Below are positions 17,444 to 25,791 of a DNA stretch of 64,000 nucleotides, in pieces (position 1 is the stretch's first letter; the number at the start of each line of letters is the position of its first letter). The notes under the pieces were generated by a model, which was not told where the DNA came from, searched no databases, and saw nothing but the letters and a program-made list of their open reading frames with translations. Origin of the DNA: Acidimicrobiaceae bacterium. Lineage in GTDB: Bacteria > Actinomycetota > Acidimicrobiia > Acidimicrobiales > Aldehydirespiratoraceae. The stretch is from assembly GCA_009837445.1 (NCBI GenBank), contig VXTM01000021.1, positions 1 to 64,000 on the forward strand, given 5' to 3'. A program made the translations under genes and the position numbers.

Positions 17444-17719
17444 GTGGGCGCGATCTTGGCGGGCAGGTTGGCGCTGCGGTCGGCCCGTGCGGTAGTGACC
17501 CGGCCGCGGCTGTGGCCGACGGCGACGGCTCTGCTCGTTCGCTTCGCCCCGGACCGTTGGTGGCGGCAGCCTCCGTTCGTGCCCCTACCCCCGACCGACC
17601 TCATGGGCTTCAGATCCGAGACGATGTACGGCGATCCGTCCGAGACTCCCTCGCCCGCGGACCTCGTCGTGTGGCTGGAGTGGTGCAGGGCTCAGAGGGT
17701 GCGCCGGCCGCATCTCTGA
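17444..17719 (+). CDS. Small conserved-looking protein of unknown function
   Basis: A 91-residue frame with an Ala/Arg-rich first half and a distinctive second half (WWRQPPFVPLPPTDLMGFRSETMYG, then PSPADLVVWLEWCRA). From memory it resembles a small actinobacterial family with a PPFLPLP...RF..ETMYG motif, which I cannot confirm. The GTG at 17444 follows TAGGCT (17431-17436) by exactly 7 bases, fitting a leaderless start; an upstream ATG at 17378 is less likely. It precedes an HNH nuclease gene and is divergent from MoxR. Function is unknown. Confidence 0.6.
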   Translation: MGAILAGRLALRSARAVVTRPRLWPTATALLVRFAPDRWWRQPPFVPLPPTDLMGFRSETMYGDPSETPSPADLVVWLEWCRAQRVRRPHL

Positions 17720-17744
17720 CCGGCGGACGGCTAGCCTGCCCCCG

Positions 17745-18257
17745 ATGTCCGGGGTGCTCGTCCTCAACGCCACCTTCGAGCCACTCGCAGTGGTGAGTGC
17801 TCGCCGGGCCGTGTGCCTGGTGCTGGCCGAGAAGGTCGAGATGCTCCACGCCACCGGACGCGCCTTCCGATCCGAGCGGCGATCGGTCGATGTGCCTTCG
17901 GTGGTTCGGCTGAGCCACTACGTAAACGTGCCCCGTCCCCGTCACCGCTCACCGAACCGGCGGGCGGTGTTCGCGAGAGACCGCGACGCCTGCCAGTACT
18001 GCGGCGCACGGGCCGAGACGATGGACCACATCGTGCCCCGCAGCCGGGGCGGCCAGCACACCTGGGAGAACGTGGTGGCCGCGTGCCGGCGCTGCAATGC
18101 CAAGAAGCGGGACCGCCTTCCCAGCGAGAGCGGAATGATGCTGCGCCGCCGGCCTGAGCCGCCGCCGCCGTCAACATGGGTCGAGATCGCCGCGGGCGCT
18201 GTGCCCGAGGTGTGGACACCGTACCTGCGACCCGGAAGCGGCCTGCGCACCGCGTGA
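17745..18257 (+). CDS. HNH endonuclease, stand-alone actinobacterial type
   Basis: A 170-residue protein. A recognisable N-terminus (VLVLNATFEPLAVVSARRAV) precedes a zinc-binding HNH core: CQYCGARAETMDHIVPRSRGGQHTWENVVAACRRCNAKK. Two CxxC pairs flank the catalytic DHIVPRS. This type is near-universal in actinobacteria with unclear function and is distinct from the DUF222 proteins here. TAGCCT (17732-17737) stands 7 bases before the ATG, fitting a leaderless start. Its stop overlaps the next gene (GTGA). Confidence 0.9.
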   Translation: MSGVLVLNATFEPLAVVSARRAVCLVLAEKVEMLHATGRAFRSERRSVDVPSVVRLSHYVNVPRPRHRSPNRRAVFARDRDACQYCGARAETMDHIVPRSRGGQHTWENVVAACRRCNAKKRDRLPSESGMMLRRRPEPPPPSTWVEIAAGAVPEVWTPYLRPGSGLRTA

Positions 18258-19021
18258 GCCCGAGCGACAAACCGGCTGGACGCGCGCCGGCCGGAGTCCC
18301 AGCACCCGGTGGCGGTTGTGCTGACTGGACAGTCGAGCACGTGCGCGGCTCGGTCTCCGACCTCCTCGCACTGGGGGAGCCGCCAGCCAGCGCGTCGAGG
18401 CTGGCCCGGATGTACACCGTCGAGGGGCCCGCCCTGGTGCTGGGCAGCACCCAGAAGGCCAGCGAAGCCGACGCACGCCGCGCCGCGAACTCGGGCGTGG
18501 AGGTGCTTCGGCGGCGCAGCGGAGGGGGAGCGGTGCTGCTGCGGCCCGGGGGCCAGGTGTGGGCCGATTTCTTCGTGGCGGCGACCGATCCTCTCTGGCA
18601 CGACGACGTGACCCTGGCAACGGGCTGGGTCGGCCGGCTGTGGGCGTCGGTGGTGTCGAGCATCTCCGACGCCGGATGCTCGATCCACACCGGCCGCCTC
18701 GTCGCCGACCGGTGGGGGAGGCTGGTGTGCTTCGCAGGAATGGGTCCGGGCGAAGTGTTCCTGGGCGGTCGCAAGGTTGTGGGAGTCAGCCAGCGGCGCA
18801 GCCGGGATCGGGTGCGGATACAGACGGCTGCCCGGCTTCAGCCCGATGGATCGCAGGCCGCCCCGAGCGCCGCCGATGATGGGTTCGATGAGCTGGATCT
18901 GCTGGACCTCAGCGATGTGGAACGGGCCGAGGGTCAGAGGGTCCTGGCCAGCCGCTGCACCTCCATCCCGGCGACGGAGGTCGAGCTGACACGGTCCCTG
19001 CTCGCTGCGTTGCGCCGCTAG
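18254..19021 (+). CDS. Lipoate-protein ligase A-like protein (BPL/LplA/LipB family)
   Basis: A 255-residue member of the biotin/lipoate ligase superfamily. The ligand-binding motif RRRSGGGAVLLRPGGQVWADF matches the RRxSGGGAV signature, and GGRKVVGVSQRR supplies the expected lysine in a KxxGxxQ context. It probably handles lipoyl or octanoyl groups on 2-oxoacid dehydrogenase E2 or GcvH; ligase versus transferase is undetermined. The GTG start overlaps the HNH gene stop. A 195-base gap with the mraZ promoter follows. Confidence 0.82.
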   Translation: MSPSDKPAGRAPAGVPAPGGGCADWTVEHVRGSVSDLLALGEPPASASRLARMYTVEGPALVLGSTQKASEADARRAANSGVEVLRRRSGGGAVLLRPGGQVWADFFVAATDPLWHDDVTLATGWVGRLWASVVSSISDAGCSIHTGRLVADRWGRLVCFAGMGPGEVFLGGRKVVGVSQRRSRDRVRIQTAARLQPDGSQAAPSAADDGFDELDLLDLSDVERAEGQRVLASRCTSIPATEVELTRSLLAALRR

Positions 19022-19103
19022 GGCTGATCCCGCCCCGGAGCCCGTTCGCAGTCGGGTGTTCCACCCGCGATGTCTCCAGTCGGGAGATTCATCCACCCAT
19101 GAC

Positions 19104-19132
19104 TTGCCTTGTGGTGAGAAAGGGAGTACGGT
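19104..19132 (+). promoter_or_regulatory. mraZ promoter
   Basis: TTGCCT (19104-19109), a 17-base spacer and TACGGT (19127-19132). This is the best sigma-70-like promoter in the window and predicts a leader of about 75 bases before mraZ. It overlaps the repeat array described next. Confidence 0.6.
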
Positions 19133-19156
19133 GGTGCGCTGTGGAGTGGCTGGGAG
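19111..19156 (+). promoter_or_regulatory. Candidate MraZ operator: five repeats with 10-base period
   Basis: Six-base units begin every 10 bases: GTGGTG (19111), AGGGAG (19121), GTGGTG (19131), GTGGAG (19141) and TGGGAG (19151). MraZ of E. coli binds TGGGN direct repeats spaced by 5 bases, i.e. the same 10-base period. The array covers the spacer, -10 box and start site of the mraZ promoter, so bound MraZ would repress its own operon. Confidence 0.6.
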
Positions 19157-19215
19157 TCGTCAATGGTGCCCCGGTGAGGGCCCTGGCTCGATGTGGACGA
19201 GCGTGAGCGTCAACC

Positions 19216-19665
19216 ATGAACCCGCCTCGCACGTTGTTCGTCGGTGTCCACGAGCACACCATCGACGGCAAGGGCCGGCTGATCCTGCCGGCGGGGTTCC
19301 GCAGCCATCTAGCCGACGGCGCCTACGTCACCGCTCTGGACGGCTGCGTGGGAATCCTGCCGGTCGACGAGTTCGCGCATACCGCCGAGGAACTCCGCTC
19401 CCAAACGGGCCAGAGGCTGGTGGACATCAACGCGCTGCGGAGCTTCGCGGCCCAGGCCGACTTCGTGGTGCCCGACGCGCAGGGACGCATGCGGATCCTG
19501 CCCCACTTGCGGGCCGGCGCCGGACTCGACCGCCGAGTGATCGTGACCGGCATGATCCGCCGCATCGAGATCTGGAGTCCCGAGCGCTGGACGGAGGTGC
19601 AGTCCGTCGGCACGGAGCGTCTTGCCGAGGCCATAACCCACGGGCGGGGGATCGCCAGTGCCTGA
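19216..19665 (+). CDS. mraZ: Transcriptional regulator MraZ
   Basis: First gene of the dcw cluster; a 149-residue AbrB-like DNA-binding protein that autoregulates the cluster. Both halves of the duplicated fold are visible: HTIDGKGRLILPAGFRSHL in the first and FVVPDAQGRMRILPHLRAGAGL in the second, each with the DxxGR motif. Length is normal. The ATG lies about 80 bases downstream of a strong promoter overlapped by its likely operator. Confidence 0.95.
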   Translation: MNPPRTLFVGVHEHTIDGKGRLILPAGFRSHLADGAYVTALDGCVGILPVDEFAHTAEELRSQTGQRLVDINALRSFAAQADFVVPDAQGRMRILPHLRAGAGLDRRVIVTGMIRRIEIWSPERWTEVQSVGTERLAEAITHGRGIASA

Positions 19666-19739
19666 TCGTCCCACCCACCAATTCTACCCAGACCACCGAA
19701 TCCACCAGGACCAGGGCTGCCGTCGAAGGCTCGCCCGGT

Positions 19740-19850
19740 CATGTGCAGTTCCCCGATTGGCAGATGGAAGACCCGTACTCCGCCCGCTTGCCATTAGCTC
19801 GATCGGGGGAGAAATCCCGACGTGCGCCGTCGGTCGGGGAACTGCAGATG
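19740..19850 (+). ncRNA. Long hairpin leader before rsmH (position of the actinobacterial mraW RNA motif)
   Basis: The arms 19740-19761 and 19829-19850 pair over 22 bases with one G-G mismatch; the core GCAGTTCCCCGA/TCGGGGAACTGC is perfect. They enclose a 67-base apical region with a smaller TCGGG/CCCGA hairpin. It sits in the 262-base gap between mraZ and rsmH, which has no supported gene. A conserved mraW RNA motif, a hairpin with a large conserved terminal loop, is described upstream of mraW/rsmH in Actinobacteria. Identity with it rests on position and general shape; I could not compare sequences. Confidence 0.55.
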
Positions 19851-19927
19851 ACCGGGCGTTGCCTCACCCGTGCACTCGACGCCGCTCGACCGGCCGCCGG
19901 GCCCAGCATGCTGTGGCCCCGCCGCCC

Positions 19928-20884
19928 ATGAGCGGCGAGACCGGAGCCGGCCAGCCCCGATACCACCAGCCGGTGATGTGCCGCGAGGTTGTGGACTTGC
20001 TGCGAGACGTTCCCGAAGGCGTCGTCCTCGACGCCACCGTCGGCGACGGTGGTCACACGGACGCGCTCTTGGAGAACCTCCCGCACGTTCGCCTCGTGGG
20101 CCTGGACCGGGATCCTGATGCCCTGACGGCGGCGGCCGAGCGCCTCGCCCCTCACCGGCACCGAGTGACGCTGCACCGCGCCACCTTCGATGCGCTCGGC
20201 ACCGTGCTGGACGGCATCGGCCAGGCCCGGGTCTCGGCGTGCCTGTTCGACCTCGGGGTCAGTTCGCGGCAGCTTGACCGGCCCGAGCGCGGCTTCAGCT
20301 ACCGGCTCGACGGACCTCTCGACATGCGTATGGACCCGGACGGGCCGGTCACCGCGGCCGACATCGTGAACGGTGAGAGCGAAGACACCCTCGCCGCCAT
20401 GCTCCGCCGCAACGCCGACGAGCGGTACGCCCGCCGCATCGCGGCCGCCGTCGTCGCCCAGCGGCCCTTCACTACCACCACACAGCTAGCCAGGGCAGTG
20501 GCGGGAGCTGTTCCGGCCACGACGCGCCGGCGCGCCCACCCCGCCCGGCGCACCTTCCAGGCCCTCAGAATCGAGGTGAACGGAGAGCTGGAGATGCTCG
20601 AACGATCCCTCACCGGCGCCATCGATCGTCTGACCGATGGCGGCCGATGCGCCGTGCTGTCGTATCACTCCGGCGAGGACCGGATCGTCAAGTCGGTCTT
20701 CAGGCTGGCGGCCGGGGAGTCCCCGCCGCCGCGGCCGGGGCTGCCTCCGGCGCCGGGCCCTCCGGTCGCCGTGCGGCTCCTGGGGCGGCGGTCCCGCACC
20801 CCGACGGAGGCCGAGAAGGCCGCCAACCACCGGGCGGGCTCGGCGCGGCTGCGGGCCGTGGAACGCTTGGTCAGGGATGTCTGA
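19928..20884 (+). CDS. rsmH: 16S rRNA (cytosine1402-N4)-methyltransferase
   Basis: Methylates N4 of C1402 in 16S rRNA using SAM. The 318-residue product begins YHQPVMCREVVDLL and has the SAM-binding VLDATVGDGGHTDALL, FDLGVSSRQLDRPERGFSYR, GPLDMRMD and the C-terminal LSYHSGEDRIVK signature. ATG 19928 is chosen because homology begins there; the frame stays open upstream across the hairpin leader but that extension is not protein-like. The stop overlaps ftsL (TGATG). Confidence 0.95.
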   Translation: MSGETGAGQPRYHQPVMCREVVDLLRDVPEGVVLDATVGDGGHTDALLENLPHVRLVGLDRDPDALTAAAERLAPHRHRVTLHRATFDALGTVLDGIGQARVSACLFDLGVSSRQLDRPERGFSYRLDGPLDMRMDPDGPVTAADIVNGESEDTLAAMLRRNADERYARRIAAAVVAQRPFTTTTQLARAVAGAVPATTRRRAHPARRTFQALRIEVNGELEMLERSLTGAIDRLTDGGRCAVLSYHSGEDRIVKSVFRLAAGESPPPRPGLPPAPGPPVAVRLLGRRSRTPTEAEKAANHRAGSARLRAVERLVRDV

Positions 20885-21402
20885 TGGCATCCCGGGCTCA
20901 AGGGCGCGCCACCCAGCGGGCCCCGGCCACGCCCGCATCACGACCTGAGCGCAAGCGGCGAGACCTAAAGGTCGCCGAAGCCCCCGCGACGGCGCGCCGG
21001 TCCATAACCGATGTCGGCACCCTGCTCGCTCTCGGGATGTTCGCGGTGTGCCTGGCCCTGGCCGCGCTGCACGCTGTGCTGGTTGAGAACCAAGCCTCGC
21101 TCGACGATCTCATCGAGCGCAACGAGTTGAGCCGGGAGCGGATCGACCAGTTGCAGGCGGAGATCGCCTTCCTCGACTCGCCGGAGGGCTTGGCGGAGCA
21201 CGCCCGCTCGGTGGGGCTTGTGCCGGCGGCGGAGCTGGTCCCGCTGACCCCGGTCGGGCCCGGTCAGCTCCAGCCCCCGGTCACCGATCCGTTCAGTCTC
21301 GGCTTGTCGGATTATGAGCCGCCGCCAGCCGTCGATGCCAGCAGCAGTGCCGGTGCCACACCGGCTGGAGGAGCCTTCACCAGAGGGAAGTCGGCCGGGT
21401 GA
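20884..21402 (+). CDS. ftsL: Cell division protein FtsL-like
   Basis: A 172-residue bitopic protein in the ftsL position between rsmH and ftsI. A basic cytoplasmic tail (to about residue 40) leads to one membrane segment (about 45-65). A coiled-coil stretch (LDDLIERNELSRERIDQLQAEIAFLDSPEGLAEHARSVG, read in parts) follows, then a Pro/Ala-rich extension. FtsL joins FtsB and FtsQ to activate FtsW/FtsI at the septum. Sequence is poorly conserved, so the call leans on position and architecture. Both ends overlap neighbours. Confidence 0.82.
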   Translation: MASRAQGRATQRAPATPASRPERKRRDLKVAEAPATARRSITDVGTLLALGMFAVCLALAALHAVLVENQASLDDLIERNELSRERIDQLQAEIAFLDSPEGLAEHARSVGLVPAAELVPLTPVGPGQLQPPVTDPFSLGLSDYEPPPAVDASSSAGATPAGGAFTRGKSAG

Positions 21403-23291
21403 CGCCATCCGGGCGACACTCCGACGCATCTTCGCGGCATCCGAGCCGGTGGGGCTCCGGTGACCCGGTTCGTTCCATGACTGGCCGCCAACTGGTGGGC
21501 CGGGGCCGGGTCGTGGCCGTTCTGGTGATCCTGCTGCTCGCGCTGGGCGCCCTCATCTACCGCATCGTCGACGTTCAGGCGACACCCGACCCGCGGATCC
21601 TCACCGACGTGGCCATCCCCATAGGCGAGATCATCGTGCCCGCTCCCCGTGGCACGGTGATCGACCGCAACGGCCGGACCATCGCCCTGTCGCTGCCGGC
21701 CGCCACCGTCGTAGCGAATCCGCGGGTGATCGAGGACCCCCATGGCGCGGCCTCCGCGCTGTCGGAGGTCCTGGGAATCGAGTCCTCCGAACTGCTCGAC
21801 AAGCTGCAGGGCGAGGGCGCGTTCCGCTACATCGTGCGCCAGATCGATCCAGAGGTCGGGGAGCAGGTCAACGACCTGGGAATCAACGGCATCAAGGTCA
21901 TCGCAGAACCGCGGCGCGAGCATCCCAACGGCGACTGCTCAGCCCTGGCGGCCGTAGGGCGGGTGAACATCGACCACGTGGGGATGAGCGGCATCGAGGA
22001 GACCTACGACGAGCACCTGTCGGGAACTCCCGGACGGGTGGTGAAGGAAGTGGGGGTGGACGGCACGACCATTCCCGGCGGGCTGCAGGAGGTGACCGAG
22101 CCGAACGTCGGGCAGGACATCGCCGTGACCCTGGACCGCAACGTCCAGTTCCAGGCCGAATCGATGCTGTTCGACGTCGTGGCCTCCGCAGGCGCATCCT
22201 CCGGGGTGGCGCTGGTCTCGCTTCCCGCCACCGGGGAGATAGTCGCCATGGCCAACGTCGCCCGCGGATCCGACGGCATCGTCAACTGCACCCGCCAGAA
22301 CCTGGCCGCTACCTGGACCTACGAGCCTGGCTCCGTCTTCAAGCCGGTGACTGCGGCTGCCGCCCTGTCGAGCGGGGCGGTACTCGAGCACGTCGAGATA
22401 GCGGTGCCGTCGTACCTCACCATCTGGGAGCATCGCTTCGAGGACACCCCCACCCATCCGGACGTGGAATGGACTCCCACCGAGATCGTCACCCGGTCCT
22501 CGAACATCGGAACGATCAAGATGGCTCAGATGACCGGTGAGGAGCGGCTGTACCAGACCATCCGCGCCTTCGGCTTCGGTTCCCGCACCGCCCTCGACTT
22601 CAAGGGCGAGTCGAAGGGAATCGTGCCCCCGCTGAGCCGCTGGAACGGCCTCAGCCTGCCCAATATGGCGATCGGCCAGGGGCTGGCGGTGACTCCCCTG
22701 CAGATGCTGCAGGTGTACAACACGATCGCCAACGACGGGGTGCGGGTGCCTTTGCGGCTCATCGGCGACGGCAGCGGTCCACCCGCCGAGGAGGGTCCGG
22801 CGCCGGTGCGCATCCTCAGCTCGGACATGGCGTCGTCGCTGATGCGGATGCTGGAGTCGGTAGTGCTGTCGGGCACCGGCCAGCAGGCTGTCGTGGAGGG
22901 ATTCTCGGTGGCCGGCAAGACCGGCACGGCGTGGCAGCCCTGCGACATCGGCTACGAGTGCGTGAACGAGAGAAACGAGCTGATCGGCCGCCATCACACC
23001 GCGACCTTCGCGGGGATCGTCAGCAACGACGACGGGCCTGCCCTCGTCGTGCTGGTCGTGATCGACCGGCCGAAGGGGGACGTGATCTCCGGCGGCAGGC
23101 TGGCGGCGCCTGCCGTCAGCGACATAGCGGAGTACTCGCTGCGCCAGTTGCGAATCCCGGCTGTCTTCGATGCCGGCCTGGGAGAACGGCGGCGGGCCGA
23201 ACCCGCGACGGTGCCGACGACGACGACCGAGGCCCCGCCGGATTCGAGCGTCACCGCCGGAGCGGCCGACGCCGGAGGGACCCGAACATGA
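21399..23291 (+). CDS. ftsI: Septal transpeptidase, penicillin-binding protein FtsI
   Basis: A 630-residue class B penicillin-binding protein that cross-links septal peptidoglycan. One membrane segment (about residues 37-58), a pedestal beginning PAPRGTVIDRNGRTIALS, then the transpeptidase: active-site Ser312 and Lys315 in EPGSVFKPVT, SSN in TRSSNIGTIK, and KTG in VAGKTGTAWQP. A Thr/Ala-rich tail ends the protein. The GTG start overlaps ftsL and the stop overlaps murE (ATGA). Confidence 0.95.
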   Translation: MTPSGRHSDASSRHPSRWGSGDPVRSMTGRQLVGRGRVVAVLVILLLALGALIYRIVDVQATPDPRILTDVAIPIGEIIVPAPRGTVIDRNGRTIALSLPAATVVANPRVIEDPHGAASALSEVLGIESSELLDKLQGEGAFRYIVRQIDPEVGEQVNDLGINGIKVIAEPRREHPNGDCSALAAVGRVNIDHVGMSGIEETYDEHLSGTPGRVVKEVGVDGTTIPGGLQEVTEPNVGQDIAVTLDRNVQFQAESMLFDVVASAGASSGVALVSLPATGEIVAMANVARGSDGIVNCTRQNLAATWTYEPGSVFKPVTAAAALSSGAVLEHVEIAVPSYLTIWEHRFEDTPTHPDVEWTPTEIVTRSSNIGTIKMAQMTGEERLYQTIRAFGFGSRTALDFKGESKGIVPPLSRWNGLSLPNMAIGQGLAVTPLQMLQVYNTIANDGVRVPLRLIGDGSGPPAEEGPAPVRILSSDMASSLMRMLESVVLSGTGQQAVVEGFSVAGKTGTAWQPCDIGYECVNERNELIGRHHTATFAGIVSNDDGPALVVLVVIDRPKGDVISGGRLAAPAVSDIAEYSLRQLRIPAVFDAGLGERRRAEPATVPTTTTEAPPDSSVTAGAADAGGTRT

Positions 23292-24742
23292 TCGGCCTGG
23301 TCGAGCTGTCCCGAACGCTAGGTGCCGACGTGGTCTGGCCCAGCGGCCCGAGCCGGCAGGATCCCTCACCGGCGGGTTCGATCACAGTGCGCGACGTCGA
23401 GCACGACAGCCGCCGGGTGGGGCCCGGCTCGCTGTTCGCGTGCGTTCCCGGCGAGGCTCACGACGGCCACCTCTTCGCAGGCGATGCCGTCTCGGCCGGC
23501 GCGGTCGGGCTGCTCGCGGAGCGCCCAGTGCCCGCGGACGTGCCCTGTCTGGTCGTCGAGTCGGTGCGGGCCGCACTGGGACCGGCCGCCGCCGCGGTGC
23601 ACGGGCACCCCAGCCGGCGCCTCGACGTTGCCGGAGTTACCGGCACCAACGGCAAGACCACGACCGTTCACCTCCTCGCGGGGCTGCTGCGAGCGACCGG
23701 CGCCGGCGCGGCCGAGATCGGCACACTGACAGGCACGCTCACCACTCCAGAGGCAACCGACCTGCAGCGTCTGCTCGCATCAGCGGTGCGCCGGGGCGAA
23801 GGCACGGCGGCCGTGGAGGTCTCCTCGCACGGGCTGGTGCAGCACCGGGTGGACGGATGCCGTTTCCGGGTAGCGGCGTTCACCAACCTCGGACACGACC
23901 ATCTCGACTACCACGGTTCGATGGAGGACTACTTCGCGGCCAAAGCCCGGCTCTTCACGGGCGAACTCGCCGATCGAGCGGTGGTGGACACGACCACCGG
24001 GTGGGGACGACGCCTCGCAGGGATGGCCGCCTCGGAGATGCCCGTCACCGAGGTGGACCAGCGCCAGATCGAGGTCATCGAGGCCGACACCCGATCGAGC
24101 ACGTTCTGCTGGCGGGGACAGCAGGTGACGCTGCGGTTGGCCGGAGCCTTCAACCGCGCCAATGCCGTCCTGGCCGCAGAGGTGGCCACCGCGCTCGGCA
24201 TGGAACCGGCGGCCGCCGCCGCCGGCCTGGCCGCGGCCACGCCGGTGCCCGGCCGCTTCGAGTCCGTCCAGGCCGGGCAGGACTTCGCGGTCATCGTCGA
24301 CTACGCCCACACCCCGGACGCGCTGGCGGCTGCTCTGCGGGTCGCCCGAAGCCTCACCGGCGGCAAGCTCACAGTGGTATTCGGCGCGGGCGGCGAGCGG
24401 GACCGCGGCAAACGCCCGGAGATGGGCGCCGCCGCGGCCAGACTGGCGGACCGCGTGATAGTCACGAGCGACAATCCCCGCTCGGAGGACCCCGAGCAGA
24501 TCATCTCCGAGATCGTTGAGGGGATGAGCCGCGCCCCCGAACGGCGCGAACCCGATCGGCGTCTAGCCCTCCGGCACGCATTGTCGACGGCCGCCGCCGG
24601 CGACACGGTCCTGGTCGCCGGCAAGGGACACGAGACCAGCCAGACGATCGGCAGCGAACGGCTGCCCTTCGACGACCGGGCCGTGGTCAGCGAGGAAATC
24701 GAGCGTCTGGCGTCCGGCGGACGGATCGGGGCTGCGCGGTGA
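23288..24742 (+). CDS. murE: UDP-MurNAc-tripeptide synthetase (meso-diaminopimelate-adding)
   Basis: Adds the third amino acid to UDP-MurNAc-dipeptide. The 484-residue protein has the ATP loop GVTGTNGKTTTVHLL, the EVSSHGL segment, NLGHDHLDYHGSMEDY and YAHTPDALA. The substrate motif DNPR (TSDNPRSEDP) predicts meso-diaminopimelate rather than lysine, so the wall should be DAP-type. Starts at ATG 23288 overlapping the ftsI stop. It is followed directly by mraY; murF is missing from its expected place. Confidence 0.96.
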   Translation: MIGLVELSRTLGADVVWPSGPSRQDPSPAGSITVRDVEHDSRRVGPGSLFACVPGEAHDGHLFAGDAVSAGAVGLLAERPVPADVPCLVVESVRAALGPAAAAVHGHPSRRLDVAGVTGTNGKTTTVHLLAGLLRATGAGAAEIGTLTGTLTTPEATDLQRLLASAVRRGEGTAAVEVSSHGLVQHRVDGCRFRVAAFTNLGHDHLDYHGSMEDYFAAKARLFTGELADRAVVDTTTGWGRRLAGMAASEMPVTEVDQRQIEVIEADTRSSTFCWRGQQVTLRLAGAFNRANAVLAAEVATALGMEPAAAAAGLAAATPVPGRFESVQAGQDFAVIVDYAHTPDALAAALRVARSLTGGKLTVVFGAGGERDRGKRPEMGAAAARLADRVIVTSDNPRSEDPEQIISEIVEGMSRAPERREPDRRLALRHALSTAAAGDTVLVAGKGHETSQTIGSERLPFDDRAVVSEEIERLASGGRIGAAR

Positions 24743-25791
24743 TACGCCTGCTGCTGGCGGGCAGCATCGCCATGTTCGTGTCCCTGCTGGGATGCTGGAT
24801 GCTCATCCGTGTGCTGGTGCGCTACGGCATCGGCCAGCCCATCCGCGACGACGGGCCGCAGGAGCACCGGGTGAAGTCGGGCACTCCCACGATGGGTGGC
24901 ATCGCGGTGGTGGTCGCCGCCACCGCCGGATACGTCATCAGCGACGTGTTCGGCGGCATCTACACCCGGTCGGGCATCATCGTGATGCTCACCATCATCG
25001 CAGCCTCCCTGGTGGGCCTGCTCGACGACTGGATCAAGGTCGTGGCAGCCCGCAACCTCGGCCTGAACAAGCGCACGAAGATCATCGGCCTGCTGGCCGT
25101 CGGCGTGGGATTCGCCTGGGCGATGACCCAGTTCACGTCGGTCCACACCACGGTCTCGTTCACCCGCTTCGACTACCCCGGCCTGGAGCTGGGACGGATC
25201 GGCTGGTCGATCTGGGCCATCCTGCTCATCATCGCCACCACCAATGCGGTGAACCTGACCGACGGGCTCGACGGCCTGGCCGCCGGCGCCAGCGGCGTCG
25301 GCTACGGCGCCTTCATGTTCATCGGCTTCTGGCAGTTCGACCACTACGACGCCTACCAGGTGGCCCACGCGCTCGACCTGGCCATCGTGAGCGCAGCCAT
25401 GGTGGGGGCGATCATCGGATTCCTGTGGTGGAACGCCGCTCCCGCTCGCATCTTCATGGGCGACACCGGCTCGCTGGCGCTCGGCAGCGGCCTGGCTGCG
25501 CTGGCCCTGGCCACCAACACCCAGTTCCTGCTGCCCATCATCGGCGGCCTGTTCGTCATCGAGACGTTGTCGGTGATCATCCAGGTCGTCTCGTTCCGGG
25601 GCTTCCGCCGCCGGGTCTTCCGCATGGCGCCTCTTCACCACCATTTCGAGCTGAGAGGCTGGCCGGAGACCACGGTCATCATCCGCTTGTGGATCCTGTC
25701 GGGACTGTGCACCGGGCTCGGGCTGGGGCTGTTCTACGGGGATGCCGTCAGCACCGGCATCGTCGACTCGATCTCGAGGCTCACACCGTGA
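24739..25791 (+). CDS. mraY: Phospho-MurNAc-pentapeptide transferase
   Basis: Integral membrane enzyme that transfers phospho-MurNAc-pentapeptide to undecaprenyl phosphate, giving lipid I. The 350-residue protein has about ten membrane segments, SGTPTMGGIAVV, the aspartate pair in LLDDWIKV, NLTDGLDGLA, FMGDTGSLALG and the HHHFELRGWPE motif. The GTG start overlaps the murE stop and the stop overlaps murD. The nucleophile and metal-binding aspartates are all present. Confidence 0.97.
   Translation: MIRLLLAGSIAMFVSLLGCWMLIRVLVRYGIGQPIRDDGPQEHRVKSGTPTMGGIAVVVAATAGYVISDVFGGIYTRSGIIVMLTIIAASLVGLLDDWIKVVAARNLGLNKRTKIIGLLAVGVGFAWAMTQFTSVHTTVSFTRFDYPGLELGRIGWSIWAILLIIATTNAVNLTDGLDGLAAGASGVGYGAFMFIGFWQFDHYDAYQVAHALDLAIVSAAMVGAIIGFLWWNAAPARIFMGDTGSLALGSGLAALALATNTQFLLPIIGGLFVIETLSVIIQVVSFRGFRRRVFRMAPLHHHFELRGWPETTVIIRLWILSGLCTGLGLGLFYGDAVSTGIVDSISRLTP

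Noticed and set aside
19658-19927. N-terminal extension of RsmH back to the mraZ stop
   Set aside because: Homology starts at ATG 19928, and the extension is better explained by the hairpin leader.
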